Shown here one piece after another: positions 45,441-55,588 of a DNA stretch of 64,000 bases. The notes below the pieces were generated by a model. That model was not told the origin of the DNA. It saw nothing but the letters and a program-made list of their open reading frames with translations, and searched no databases. The position numbers and the translations under genes are program-made. This stretch comes from G965202915 sp965202915. Its GTDB lineage: Bacteria > Pseudomonadota > Gammaproteobacteria > Eutrophobiales > Eutrophobiaceae. Where the stretch lies: NCBI GenBank assembly GCA_965202915.1, contig OZ241847.1, forward strand, positions 1,178,001 to 1,242,000, in the 5' to 3' direction. Each line of letters opens with the position of its first letter. Within the stretch, counting starts at the first letter, position 1.

Positions 45441-45573
45441 AAGAAGCGGCGCATCGGGTTGACTTGTCGTCATCAAACAAATCAACCAGATAGAGAGATA
45501 CGCCGCTATGAGCAAGAATAACATTATTGAACTGGAAGGTCGAGAGGCGAGTGCAGACCCATTGATAGAGTGA
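45441..45573 (+). mobile_element. IS256-type element, 5' fragment
   Basis: Downstream of the 35-base repeat an ATG at 45508 opens MSKNNIIELEGREASADPLIE and stops at 45571-45573. The start resembles IS256-family transposase N-termini (GREA..ADPLTE). The remainder of the gene is missing here. Confidence 0.45.
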
Positions 45574-45720
45574 TTGAGAACCAGTGCCCATCCGCTGACT
45601 CATCGATGGAAAACGGCCAAGGAACGTCCCTGGATGGGGCGTAGAGAGAATTTACCGATCCGCTTTGGCCGGGTCTTACGAGCAATCCGGTAAAATTCCA
45701 CCCTCATAAGAAATTTTCGG

Positions 45721-45749
45721 TTGTCGATTCCTCAATAGTCCTATATTCT
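45721..45749 (+). promoter_or_regulatory. Possible sigma-70-type promoter of the defence island
   Basis: TTGTCG at 45721-45726 and TATTCT at 45744-45749 are spaced 17 bases apart and lie 40 bases before the small HTH gene. Both hexamers differ from consensus, so support is modest. Confidence 0.3.
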
Positions 45750-45788
45750 CTCGCCATCGTTTGGATGGATTGGGTGTTGGATTAAGGC

Positions 45789-45977
45789 ATGAATGACGAG
45801 ATATTGACCCTAAAAGAGATTGCCAAATACCTCAAGCTGGTAGAGAAGACTGCTTACAGGCTGGCCGCCGAAGGAAAGTTGCCGGGGTTCAAGGTCGGTG
45901 GAAGCTGGCGTTTCAAGAAAGCGGATATCGAGACCTGGATTTCTGAGCAAAAAGGAAATCGACGGAGAACAGGCTGA
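45789..45977 (+). CDS. Excisionase-type small HTH protein
   Basis: A 62-residue winged HTH protein of the excisionase/HTH_17 kind: LTLKEIAKYLKLVEKTAYRL then GKLPGFKVGGSWRFKKADIE and a basic tail. Proteins like this bind DNA in excision complexes or act as small regulators at the head of restriction-modification loci. It directly precedes the restriction gene with a 53-base gap, so control of that operon is likely but inferred. Confidence 0.8.
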   Translation: MNDEILTLKEIAKYLKLVEKTAYRLAAEGKLPGFKVGGSWRFKKADIETWISEQKGNRRRTG

Positions 45978-46030
45978 ATATCGCTTGATTGCGATGCAAA
46001 ATCCGGGGAACTGAGGCCGTTGATCAGAAT

Positions 46031-49000
46031 ATGAATGACAAATTTTTCAAACAGCCAATATTGAATTCGCCCTATGAGTACCCATCGGCTTATTGGGAAC
46101 TGGATGATGACGGGCTGCCGACACAGAACATGGTCAATTCCCGCCGGAAAGCCAAGTTCATCACTCCAATTCCAAACCCCAAGAAGCGCAAGGACTCAAA
46201 GTCGATAGAGCTGTTTGATGAGAGCATGGGGCTGGGTGCAGGTCGGAAATACGACCCGATCTCCATCATCAACGAGCTACGAAGCCACGTCGATCCATGG
46301 CGCAAGTTGCCGAATGAACGCGACTGGAAGGTCACGCCGGATACAGCAAGACTGCTCAAGCATTGGCGTCACTACGAGTTCAACGGCATTCGTCCGTTTT
46401 TCTGTCAAGTAGAGGCCGTCGAAGTAGCGATATGGCTGACGGAAGTCGCGCCAAAAATTGGAAAATCCGGTAAGAAGTTCCTCGATTCCCTAAAAGGCGC
46501 GAACGAAGACGCCAATCCTGGCCTGATGCGACTTGCCCTAAAGCTTGCCACTGGCGCAGGCAAAACCACGGTCATGTCCATGCTCATCGCATGGCAGACC
46601 ATCAACGCGGTACGCCAGCCCGGCAGCGGGAAGTTTACCAGGGGATTCCTGGTGGCTGCTCCGGGCTTGACGATCAAAGACCGGTTGCGGGTGCTCCAGC
46701 CAAACGACCCGGATAGCTACTATAAAAATCGCGAGATCGTTCCGAACGATATGTTGACCGACTTGGAACGGGCCAAGATAATTGTTACGAACTATCACGC
46801 TTTCAAACTGCGTGAACGCATTGATATTTCAAAAGGTGGGCGCGCCCTGCTGAAAGGCAAGCGTGGCAAAGACCTGAATACACTGGAGACGGAAGGCCAG
46901 ATGCTCCAGCGCGTCATGCCCGAACTGATGGGCATGAAGAACATCATGGTGCTGAACGATGAAGCGCACCACTGTTACCGCGAAAAGCCCGGCGACGACG
47001 AAGAAGGCGATCTCACGGGAGATGACAAGAAGGAAGCGGAAAGCAACCGTGAAGCGGCTCGTCTCTGGATTTCCGGGCTGGAAATTGTCGCAAAGAAAAT
47101 CGGGATAAACCGGATTATCGACCTGTCGGCAACCCCATTCTTCCTCAGAGGTTCCGGTTATGCCGAGGGCACACTGTTTCCCTGGACGATGAGCGATTTT
47201 TCGCTTATGGAGGCAATTGAGTGCGGCATTGTCAAATTGCCGCGAGTTCCAGTGGCGGACAATATTCCCGGCGGGGACATGCCGAAGTTCCGTGAACTAT
47301 GGAAACACATCCGCACGAAGATGCCCAAAAAAGGCAGGGGTAAGGCGACAACACTTGATCCCCTCAGCATTCCAGTTGAATTACAGACTGCATTGGAAGC
47401 GCTATACGGTCACTACCAGAAGACCTTCAAGCTTTGGGAGAATGCAGGGATAAAGGTACCGCCTTGCTTTATCGTTGTCTGTAACAACACGTCAACGTCT
47501 AAGCTGGTTTATGACTATATCTCCGGCTTTCATCGCGCAAATGAAGACGGTACGACTGAGCTTGAAAACGGTCGGCTTGCGCTGTTCCGAAATTTTGACG
47601 AGCACGGTAACCCGCTGCCCAGACCAAATACTCTTTTAATTGACAGCGAGCAGTTGGAATCAGGGGATGCACTCGACAAGAACTTTCGAGAGATGGCGGA
47701 TGATGAAATCGAGCGTTATCGGCGCGAAATCGTCGAGCGGACCGGGGATCAACGTCAGGCGGAGAACCTGAGCGATCAGGACCTCCTGAGAGAAGTGATG
47801 AACACGGTCGGTAAATACGGCGCTCTCGGCGGCAATATCCGCTGCGTAGTCTCGGTGTCCATGCTCACCGAAGGCTGGGATGCCAACACGGTCACGCACG
47901 TGCTCGGGGTGCGGGCGTTCGGCACACAGCTACTGTGCGAACAAGTCGTCGGTCGCGCTCTTCGGCGGCAGTCCTATGAACTCAACGAGGAAGATCGCTT
48001 CAACGTCGAATATGCCGACGTTTTGGGCATTCCCTTTGATTTTACCGCGAAACCCGTTGTCGCCCCGCCCCAGCCACCGCGTGAGACGATTCAGGTAAAA
48101 GCCGTTCGCCCGGAGCGTGACGCCCTGGAAATACGTTTCCCGCGTGTCAGCGGGTATCGTGTGGTATTGCCGGAAGAAAGGCTGACCGCCGAGTTCAACG
48201 ACGACTCGGTACTTGAATTGACGCCGGCCCTGGTCGGCCCGGCGATTACCCGAAATGCGGGCATTATCGGTGAGGGGGTTGATCTTACCCTGATCCACAC
48301 AGGGGACCTGCGTCATTCGACGCTGCTTTTCCACCTGACGCATAGGTTGCTGTACACGAAATGGCGCGATCCGGGAGAGGAGCCTAAACTTCACTTGTTT
48401 GGTCAACTAAAACGGATCACCAAACAATGGCTGGATGACTGTCTCAAATGCAAGGGCGGCACGTTCCCGGCCCAACTTATGTATCAGGAATTGGCGGACA
48501 TGGTCTGTTCGAGGATCACGGCTGCCATCACGCTGGCCGAGCAGAGCAAGGATCGTCCCATCAAGGCATTGCTTGATCCGTATAACCCGGCGGGTTCAAC
48601 CATGCACGTCAACTTCAATACATCCAAGACTCACCGATGGGAAACCAATCCCCAGAAATCGCACATCAACTGGGTCATTCTGGATAGTGACTGGGAAGCG
48701 GAATTTTGCCGCGTCGCCGAAGCACATGAGCAGGTTATCTCCTATGTAAAAAACCACGGTCTGGGATTGGAAGTTCCCTATCGTTATGGTTCTGAAACAA
48801 GGAAGTACCGACCGGACTTCATCGTCCGAATAAACGACGGCAATGACGATCCGCTTAATCTGGTTGTCGAGATCAAGGGCTACCGGCTTGAAGACGCCAA
48901 AGAGAAGAAACTGACCATGGATACCTACTGGGTGCCGGGAGTGAACAATCTCAAGACATACGGGTGCTGGGCCTTCGCCGAATTTACGGACGTCTATGAA

Positions 49001-49117
49001 ATGGAGCAGGACTTTGTGAAGAAGGTGGAAGCGGAATTTAACCGGATGGTAGATACCGTAATCACTGCACACGGCAATACGCCGCGTGAGCATGGGAAGG
49101 AAAAGGAGCAAGGATAG
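46031..49117 (+). CDS. Type III-like restriction helicase/nuclease subunit
   Basis: About 1028 residues. Superfamily 2 helicase motifs: Walker A LATGAGKTTVMSM, motif II LNDEAHHCY, motif III DLSATPFFLRG, and motif VI EQVVGRALRR. A C-terminal PD-(D/E)xK nuclease is visible as YRPDFIV followed by VVEIKGYR. It therefore translocates on and cuts DNA, as the Res subunit of type III or related systems. ATG 46031 is preferred to the longer frame from 45989 because the protein sequence becomes family-like there. Six bases separate its stop from the methyltransferase gene. Confidence 0.88.
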   Translation: MNDKFFKQPILNSPYEYPSAYWELDDDGLPTQNMVNSRRKAKFITPIPNPKKRKDSKSIELFDESMGLGAGRKYDPISIINELRSHVDPWRKLPNERDWKVTPDTARLLKHWRHYEFNGIRPFFCQVEAVEVAIWLTEVAPKIGKSGKKFLDSLKGANEDANPGLMRLALKLATGAGKTTVMSMLIAWQTINAVRQPGSGKFTRGFLVAAPGLTIKDRLRVLQPNDPDSYYKNREIVPNDMLTDLERAKIIVTNYHAFKLRERIDISKGGRALLKGKRGKDLNTLETEGQMLQRVMPELMGMKNIMVLNDEAHHCYREKPGDDEEGDLTGDDKKEAESNREAARLWISGLEIVAKKIGINRIIDLSATPFFLRGSGYAEGTLFPWTMSDFSLMEAIECGIVKLPRVPVADNIPGGDMPKFRELWKHIRTKMPKKGRGKATTLDPLSIPVELQTALEALYGHYQKTFKLWENAGIKVPPCFIVVCNNTSTSKLVYDYISGFHRANEDGTTELENGRLALFRNFDEHGNPLPRPNTLLIDSEQLESGDALDKNFREMADDEIERYRREIVERTGDQRQAENLSDQDLLREVMNTVGKYGALGGNIRCVVSVSMLTEGWDANTVTHVLGVRAFGTQLLCEQVVGRALRRQSYELNEEDRFNVEYADVLGIPFDFTAKPVVAPPQPPRETIQVKAVRPERDALEIRFPRVSGYRVVLPEERLTAEFNDDSVLELTPALVGPAITRNAGIIGEGVDLTLIHTGDLRHSTLLFHLTHRLLYTKWRDPGEEPKLHLFGQLKRITKQWLDDCLKCKGGTFPAQLMYQELADMVCSRITAAITLAEQSKDRPIKALLDPYNPAGSTMHVNFNTSKTHRWETNPQKSHINWVILDSDWEAEFCRVAEAHEQVISYVKNHGLGLEVPYRYGSETRKYRPDFIVRINDGNDDPLNLVVEIKGYRLEDAKEKKLTMDTYWVPGVNNLKTYGCWAFAEFTDVYEMEQDFVKKVEAEFNRMVDTVITAHGNTPREHGKEKEQG

Positions 49118-49122
49118 AGACG

Positions 49123-51912
49123 ATGGCAAGAACAGCAAAGAAGAAAACCGGGAAAAAGGTGGAATCCCTCACCCATGAGGAGGCATCACGCAAGAATATC
49201 CCCACGGCGGAATATGAGGCCGTGCTGCATGAAAAAGACAAGAGTTCTATTCGCGTAGCCTATGAGCGCCGCAATCGTGATCTTGATCCGCAACTGGTCT
49301 GGCGGGGAAAAGACGAGCAGGACCGGTCTGATCTCGTTGTGCATGCGCCGCCTTTGTACATTCAGGAAAAGGTTCATCCCAAGGTGCTGATTGACGATCT
49401 GCGACGCCAGACCGAAGCGTCGGAGGCCGAGGCGGGAAAACAAGACCAGAGATTCACGGGCGATCTGTTTGCGGATTTCAATGGCTTGCCCAATGAAGCC
49501 GCAAAGACGGAGTTCTATCAGCATGAGGCGCACTGGTCGAACCGGATGATTCTGGGAGACAGTCTTCAGGTGATGGCTTCGCTTGCGGAGCGTGAGGGGT
49601 TGCGAGGGAAGGTGCAGTGTATTTATTTAGATCCGCCGTATGGGATCAAGTTTAATTCTAACTTTCAGTGGTCAACGACAAGCCGGGACGTAAAAGACGG
49701 TAGGGCGGAGCACATTACCCGTGAGCCGGAGATGGTTAAGGCGTTTAGAGATACATGGCGAGATGGTATTCACTCATATTTAACATATCTTAGAGATCGG
49801 CTAACTGTATCGAGAGATTTAGTTCACGATACGGGATCGATCTTTGTACAGATATCGGATGAGAACCTACATAGAGTTAGGGTGCTGATGGATGAAATAT
49901 TCGGTGACGACAACTTCATTGGATTGATAACCTACAGAACTAGCAGTGGGCTTGGCAGTAATTTCTTGCAAAGAAATGGAGACTACATTCTTTGGTTTGC
50001 AAAGAACAAATCAATTACGAAATTCCGCCAGCCATATATGGAGAAGCAATTTGGCACGGGAACAATGTTTAAGGAGTTAGAAGAGGAGGGCGGAATTCGT
50101 CGGAACTTAACAAGCAAAGAAGCGCTAGGTCAGTTAGAATACGGTGGAAGACCATTTCGGCTTGCTGATCTTGTATCTTCGGGCAGAACGGAATCGTGCA
50201 TCTATGAAACTGTATTTGAGGGTAAGGCTTTCTCGCCACGTACCGGTTATAGTTGGAAACCGAATGAGGTTGGAATGAGTCGCCTCAAGAAGGCAAATAG
50301 AGTTTCGGCACCAGGCAAGACACTACAGTACGTTCGCTACTATTTCGACTTTCCAGCGCAAAAGGTAACAAGTTTCTGGACAGATACCGTGGGAGAGCTT
50401 AACAAGACCTTCGTCGTTCAGACATCTACACGTATCGTCCAGAGGTGCATTCAAATGGCTACCGATCCCGGCGATTTAGTTCTTGATTCAACATGTGGGT
50501 CTGGAACAACGGCCTATGTCGCGGAGCAATGGGGGCGTCGCTGGATAACAATTGATACCTCTCGTGTTTCATTGGCCTTGGCTAGAGCGAGAATAATGGG
50601 GGCACGCTATCCTTACTATTTGTTAGCAGACTCTGAAGATGGTGTCCAAAAAGAAGCAGAGGTTACTCGAACAACGCCATCGATGCGACCGACCACGGAA
50701 AATGTTCGTTATGGTTTTGTGTACGAGCGTGTGCCGCACATTACGCTAAAGTCCATCGCGAATAATTCGGAAATCGATGTTATATGGGACAAGTATCAGG
50801 AAAAACTTGAATCGGTTAGAAAGCTACTGAATGAAGAACTTGGGGAATCCTGGCAGGAATGGGAGGTACCGCGTGACGTAGTTGACGATTGGTCGAGTAA
50901 AGCCAAACGATCGCACAAAGATTGGTGGGAGAATCGGATTGCACGGCAAAAAGAAATCGATGCGTCAATCACGGCAAAAGCGGATTTTGAATACCTCTAT
51001 GACAAGCCCTACGAAGACAACAAGAAGGTTCGTGTAGCAGGCCCATTCACAGTTGAAAGTTTATCACCCCACCGTGCGCTTGCAGTTGATGCCGATGATG
51101 AACTTATCGACCCCGCACACCAGAAAGCAGAATTCGAAGATGAACAGGACTTCGTTCAGATCATCCTGGAAAACCTCAAGACCGCAGGAGTCCAGCAGGC
51201 TCACAAAAATGACAAGATTAACTTTATCTCTTTAACACCCTGGCCGGGTTACCTGGTTTGTGCAGAGGGTGTTTATATAGACGAAGGTGAGTCCGAGAAG
51301 CGGGCGGCGATCTTTATCGGCCCGGAGTTTGGCACCGTATCCCGCCCTGACCTGGTCAGTGCTGCCAAAGAAGCGGCCGACGCGGGTTTCGACGTTCTTA
51401 TAACCTGCGCCTTTAATTATGACGCACATTCCACCGAGTTTGAACAGCTTGGCCGCGTTCCCGTCCTGAAAGCCCGGATGAATGCCGATCTGCACATGGC
51501 CGATGACCTGAAGAACACGGGCAAGGGCAATCTGTTCGTTATCTTCGGCGAGCCGGATATCGATATCCTCGACGCGGAAGATGATCAGATTCAGGTCAAG
51601 ATCAACGGTGTCGATGTCTTTCATCCCAATACCGGCGAAGTCATAAGCGACGGAGCGGATGGAATCGCCTGTTGGTTTATCGATACGGATTACAACGAAG
51701 AAAGTTTCTTTGTCCGGCACGCCTACTTCCTGGGCGCAAACGACCCTTATAAATCGCTGAAGACAACGCTCAAAGCGGAGATCAATCAGAAAGCCTGGGA
51801 AACCCTGAACAGCGACCTATCGCGCCCGTTCGACAAGCCCAAGAGTGGCAGAATTGCCGTCAAAGTCATCAACCATTTGGGCGATGAGGTCATGAAGGTA
51901 TATAAAGTATAA
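49123..51912 (+). CDS. DNA adenine/cytosine-N4 methyltransferase, type III Mod-like
   Basis: A 929-residue beta-class amino-methyltransferase. The catalytic motif IV is YLDPPYGIKF near 168-176; the SAM motif I is VLDSTCGSGTTAYVAEQWGRRW near 450, so motif order is IV before I. The region between, about residues 180-440, should hold target recognition. A long C-terminal extension follows (about 560-929) with an alpha/beta domain (FDVLITCAFNYDAHSTEF). It forms an operon with the restriction gene just upstream. Base composition is distinctly more AT-rich from about 49620 to 50700 than on either side, suggesting the catalytic/recognition core was exchanged. Confidence 0.88.
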   Translation: MARTAKKKTGKKVESLTHEEASRKNIPTAEYEAVLHEKDKSSIRVAYERRNRDLDPQLVWRGKDEQDRSDLVVHAPPLYIQEKVHPKVLIDDLRRQTEASEAEAGKQDQRFTGDLFADFNGLPNEAAKTEFYQHEAHWSNRMILGDSLQVMASLAEREGLRGKVQCIYLDPPYGIKFNSNFQWSTTSRDVKDGRAEHITREPEMVKAFRDTWRDGIHSYLTYLRDRLTVSRDLVHDTGSIFVQISDENLHRVRVLMDEIFGDDNFIGLITYRTSSGLGSNFLQRNGDYILWFAKNKSITKFRQPYMEKQFGTGTMFKELEEEGGIRRNLTSKEALGQLEYGGRPFRLADLVSSGRTESCIYETVFEGKAFSPRTGYSWKPNEVGMSRLKKANRVSAPGKTLQYVRYYFDFPAQKVTSFWTDTVGELNKTFVVQTSTRIVQRCIQMATDPGDLVLDSTCGSGTTAYVAEQWGRRWITIDTSRVSLALARARIMGARYPYYLLADSEDGVQKEAEVTRTTPSMRPTTENVRYGFVYERVPHITLKSIANNSEIDVIWDKYQEKLESVRKLLNEELGESWQEWEVPRDVVDDWSSKAKRSHKDWWENRIARQKEIDASITAKADFEYLYDKPYEDNKKVRVAGPFTVESLSPHRALAVDADDELIDPAHQKAEFEDEQDFVQIILENLKTAGVQQAHKNDKINFISLTPWPGYLVCAEGVYIDEGESEKRAAIFIGPEFGTVSRPDLVSAAKEAADAGFDVLITCAFNYDAHSTEFEQLGRVPVLKARMNADLHMADDLKNTGKGNLFVIFGEPDIDILDAEDDQIQVKINGVDVFHPNTGEVISDGADGIACWFIDTDYNEESFFVRHAYFLGANDPYKSLKTTLKAEINQKAWETLNSDLSRPFDKPKSGRIAVKVINHLGDEVMKVYKV

Positions 51913-52083
51913 TGAATCAAATTTCGTATACTAGAAACTTATCCACAAACTGGCGCAGTCCGGCTCATTGAGATCCCTGAACGTGTCGAAGACTTATGTA
52001 TCACGTCAATGTCGAAACAGCCCCAAAAAGAAGATCCTAAAATCTAACGACGATAAATGATCAGAAAAAGAGGTAAAAACACC

Positions 52084-54969
52084 ATGTTAGAACGTGGATC
52101 AGAATGGAGACGATGGGACCTACACGTCCACACACCGGATACCGCACTTGAGGATAGTTACGAAAGCTGGGAGGAGTATATTGCTGCCATTAATCAGCAG
52201 AACGAGGTTAAGGTTATCGGCGTAACCGATTACTATCTATTCGACAATTACGGAAAGCTCAAAGAATACCAGAAAAAAGGGGATTTACCGAACATTGACT
52301 TGCTTATCCCGAATATCGAGTTTCGCATAGCGCCGTCCACTGAAAAGGCCACCGCTTTAAATTTGCATATTCTTGTATCGCCGGAAGACCCTAATCACCA
52401 GCAAGAAATTCAGGAAGCTCTTAACTGCCTGACTTGGAAATATGGTGGCAAAAAATATTCATGCACTCGTGATCAGCTAATTAGACTTGGCAAGGCATTT
52501 GACCCGACTAAAACTGAAGATAAAGGTGCTCTCGCGGTTGGAGTAACCCAATTTAAAATCGACTTTTCAAAATTTTGCAATTGGTATCAAAAAGAACCTT
52601 GGATAAAGAGTAATTCCCTCATAGTAGCAGTAGCCGGCAATGATGGTCTTTCGGGCTTCTATACAAGTGGTGGATGGGCCGGTTGGCGTGAAGAGATCAC
52701 GCGATTTAGTCATGCCCTATTTTGCGGTCGTCCAGGGGAAAGGGATTTCTGGCTGTGCAAAGGTTCAGGCGAGGACAAGGAAACGGTTAACAGACTTGGC
52801 GGCATCAAGCCCTGTCTGCACGGGTCGGATGCGCATAGCATGAAAAAGCTATTTAGGCCCGATCATGATCGGTTCTGCTGGATTAAGGCTGATACGACAT
52901 TTGAAGGGCTAAAGCAGGTTCTTTATGAACCCGAAACCAGGGTTCATATAGGTCCAACTGCGCCCCGTTATCACGATAAATCGCGCGTAATAAAAACCGT
53001 CCGTTTATCAAACTCGGAAGGGTGGTTTGATGACGTAGAAATACCTCTTAATGAAGGGCTGGTTTCCGTTATAGGGCAAAGAGGCTCGGGAAAGTCTGCA
53101 TTAGCCGAAGTCATAGCTTTTGCCGCTGGAAGCCAGACCACTGATGATAAGGACGGCTTTTTGCGGCGTGCCGACGGGCTTCTTAACGGAATGAAAGTTG
53201 AACTTGAGTGGTGTGATGGTGAAACGACTTCGGTAGTACTTGGTGACGAGCAACCTGATGATACTGCTGTCCGTTATTTGTCGCAAAAGTTTGTGGAAAG
53301 ACTGTGTTCAGGTGACCGGCCGGGACAAGAACTGATCGATGAAATTGAGAACGTCATCTTTTCCCATATCGACGAAAGCGAAAAACTCAACGCATCATCA
53401 TTCAAAGACCTGCGGGCGCTCAAAACCGAAGGAACATTAGCACAGGGACAACGCATTCGTGATGATATTAGGCGCCTAATTTTCGAAGATAGTGAATTAC
53501 GCAAAAAAATCCGTGCGTTGCCTGATAAAAAAGCTCGGATCAAGATTCTTGCCAATGAGAAGGCAGGGCTGAACAGGCAGATGCCCAAGGCAAAAACGTC
53601 GGAAGAAAGAAATACACAAAGGGTCTTGCAGGCGACGCGTACTAAACTTTTGGAGTTACAAAAAGCTGAGGGCAGAGATAAGCTGCAGTTGCAGAAAATT
53701 AGTAACATCAGAACTGAACTTTCTTCCTTCAGAGGGGAGATGGCTAGGTTTTATTCCGAACTTAAACCGTCTCTAATTGAGGTAGGTGTTCCTACGAAGG
53801 AACTTGCATATTACAAACCTGTATTTCCAGAAGACCCGCAACAGCCTCTCAATAAACGCGAAAAAGAAATCAAGGACGGCATTAGCAAAAGACGTGGGGA
53901 AGGAGAGCCTGCTACAGAGACGATCCTTGCTTGTGAGAAAAAAATTGAACGTCTTGGGCGGAGAGAAAGTAAGGATAAAGCGCAAGCCATGAGGATTGAA
54001 AAAATACAGAGGCGTATCGCGGATATTGATACCGAAACCGAAAGACTAAACAAGGAGATCAGACAAGTTGAAGGACCAGACCAAGGTCGATGTAATAAAA
54101 TCACGACAAAACTCATAACTTTGTACCGTGAATACTTCGAGAACCTAAAAAAAGAACAGACCGCGCTCGTTGATTTGTACTCATCGATTACAATCCAAAT
54201 CCAGTCCGACGAATCACTGGCCCAAGAACAAGCACTCGAATTTTCCATTCGTTGGGAAGTCGATCTTGAAACATGGCTCATGCGAGGAGAAGAACTTTTT
54301 GATCAACGCCGGACAATACCGTATCGCAACATGGATGGGCTTAGAAAGGCCGCTGAGGAGAAACTGGTCCCGGCGTGGTCTTCGGGTGATCCAGATGAGA
54401 TAAAGCGCGCGATGAATGATTTTTTGGAATCATTTCGCGCTAAAGACCTTCCCCCATCACGATATATGCGTACAGGGATAACAGTGCACGACGTGTTTAA
54501 CTGGCTTTATGAGACTAAGCATATAGAGCTTAACTATGGCCTTAAATATAACGGCACGGAACTTGAAAAACTCTCTCCCGGAACAAAAGGAATTGTACTT
54601 CTTATTCTTTATCTTGGCATGGATAAATCGGATTCAAGGCCACTTATAGTCGATCAACCTGACGAAAATCTAGATAATGAATCCATCTATAAATTACTTA
54701 CTGATTACTTCAAAACCGCAAAGTCTAGACGGCAAATCATCCTTATAACTCACAATCCTAATCTTGTTGTGAATGCGGATTCAGAACAAATCATTATTGC
54801 AAATTGTGAACGGCGTAATAACGGATTGCCTCACATTACTTATGAAGCAGGTGCGCTCGAAAATTCTCAAATTCGGAAGCAGGTATGCCGTATTCTTGAA
54901 GGAGGTACGACGGCGTTCCGCAAGCGTGAGCAGCGATATGCGTTAGAATTTCAGGGTCAGCTAAATTAG
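52084..54969 (+). CDS. TrlF-type protein: PHP-like phosphoesterase domain plus SMC/ABC-like ATPase
   Basis: About 961 residues. It opens with GSEWRRWDLHVHTP, the first metal-binding HxH of the PHP family, and has a later HGSDAH motif. The second half is an SMC/RecN-like ATPase: Walker A GQRGSGKSALAEV near 335, a long coiled coil (about 420-690), signature LSPGTKGIVLLI, Walker B PLIVDQPDENLDN and the switch His in ILITHNPNLVV. This layout matches TrlF-family proteins found beside restriction systems. ATG 52084 has AGAGG upstream and begins at the family start; ATG 52057 is an alternative. Role in defence is inferred from context. Confidence 0.82.
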   Translation: MLERGSEWRRWDLHVHTPDTALEDSYESWEEYIAAINQQNEVKVIGVTDYYLFDNYGKLKEYQKKGDLPNIDLLIPNIEFRIAPSTEKATALNLHILVSPEDPNHQQEIQEALNCLTWKYGGKKYSCTRDQLIRLGKAFDPTKTEDKGALAVGVTQFKIDFSKFCNWYQKEPWIKSNSLIVAVAGNDGLSGFYTSGGWAGWREEITRFSHALFCGRPGERDFWLCKGSGEDKETVNRLGGIKPCLHGSDAHSMKKLFRPDHDRFCWIKADTTFEGLKQVLYEPETRVHIGPTAPRYHDKSRVIKTVRLSNSEGWFDDVEIPLNEGLVSVIGQRGSGKSALAEVIAFAAGSQTTDDKDGFLRRADGLLNGMKVELEWCDGETTSVVLGDEQPDDTAVRYLSQKFVERLCSGDRPGQELIDEIENVIFSHIDESEKLNASSFKDLRALKTEGTLAQGQRIRDDIRRLIFEDSELRKKIRALPDKKARIKILANEKAGLNRQMPKAKTSEERNTQRVLQATRTKLLELQKAEGRDKLQLQKISNIRTELSSFRGEMARFYSELKPSLIEVGVPTKELAYYKPVFPEDPQQPLNKREKEIKDGISKRRGEGEPATETILACEKKIERLGRRESKDKAQAMRIEKIQRRIADIDTETERLNKEIRQVEGPDQGRCNKITTKLITLYREYFENLKKEQTALVDLYSSITIQIQSDESLAQEQALEFSIRWEVDLETWLMRGEELFDQRRTIPYRNMDGLRKAAEEKLVPAWSSGDPDEIKRAMNDFLESFRAKDLPPSRYMRTGITVHDVFNWLYETKHIELNYGLKYNGTELEKLSPGTKGIVLLILYLGMDKSDSRPLIVDQPDENLDNESIYKLLTDYFKTAKSRRQIILITHNPNLVVNADSEQIIIANCERRNNGLPHITYEAGALENSQIRKQVCRILEGGTTAFRKREQRYALEFQGQLN

Positions 54970-55001
54970 TCCAAATTACGCTGCTGTTACGGAATTGAAA
55001 C

Positions 55002-55187
55002 ATGACTCTACGTGTTGAAGTAGAAACAAAACTTCTGGCCTGGGCGATGGAACGCTCCGGAGAGGGCAGTGTTGCCCTGCATGGTCGCTTCACCAAACTC
55101 GATGCATGGCTGGATCGGTCTGTTAAGCCGATACTCACAGACAATGGCGTAGATCGCTTAAGCGACGTCTTTGCGTTAATAAAGTGA
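55002..55187 (+). pseudogene. Truncated N-terminus of HTH-ImmA/IrrE-type protein
   Basis: A 61-codon frame reading LRVEVETKLLAWAMERSGEG then RFTKLDAWLDRSVKPILT, matching the N-terminal HTH-like region of ImmA/IrrE-family metalloprotease proteins (usual form LRWARERAGLS.. FPKLEEWE.GE..PTLKQLE). The HExxH protease domain is absent; the frame ends as the next gene's longer frame begins. Probably a remnant of a second toxin-antitoxin-like gene. Confidence 0.5.
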
Positions 55188-55276
55188 CTGGAGGCGTGTT
55201 GGTCACAGTTTCAGACCCTGTCGTCCCGATCACTACATCACCTTTAATTGACAATCTGTCTCCCATAGGAGACATT

Positions 55277-55585
55277 ATGGTCATGGGTTACGAAATACGC
55301 AAAACACCCGAATTCGACAAGTGGTTAAAGGGCATCAGAGATGTAAAGGCCATAGCGGCGATATTGGTTCGTATTGACCGCGCCGGGATTGGCAACTTCG
55401 GCGACTCTGATCCCGTCGGCGAAGGTGTTTCTGAAATACGTGTTTTTGTAGGCAAGGGCTATCGCGCCTATTACACCATCAAGGGCGGCGAGATCATCTG
55501 GCTGCTTTGCGGTGGAACCAAGAGCAATAAGAAGGCCCAGCAGGCCGATATAGCTAAGGCCAGAAAACTGGCGAAGGAGGTATAG
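55277..55585 (+). CDS. RelE/HigB-type toxin
   Basis: About 102 residues of the RelE/ParE superfamily, addiction-module killer type: FDKWLKGIRDVKAIAAILVRIDRA, then GEGVSEIRVFVGKGYRAYY and WLLCGGTKSNKKAQQADI. Such toxins cleave ribosome-bound mRNA. ATG 55277 has GGAG five bases upstream and fits the family's length; the longer frame from 55184 is unlikely. Toxin precedes antitoxin, as in HigBA-like pairs, with three bases between them. Confidence 0.88.
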   Translation: MVMGYEIRKTPEFDKWLKGIRDVKAIAAILVRIDRAGIGNFGDSDPVGEGVSEIRVFVGKGYRAYYTIKGGEIIWLLCGGTKSNKKAQQADIAKARKLAKEV

Positions 55586-55588
55586 ATT

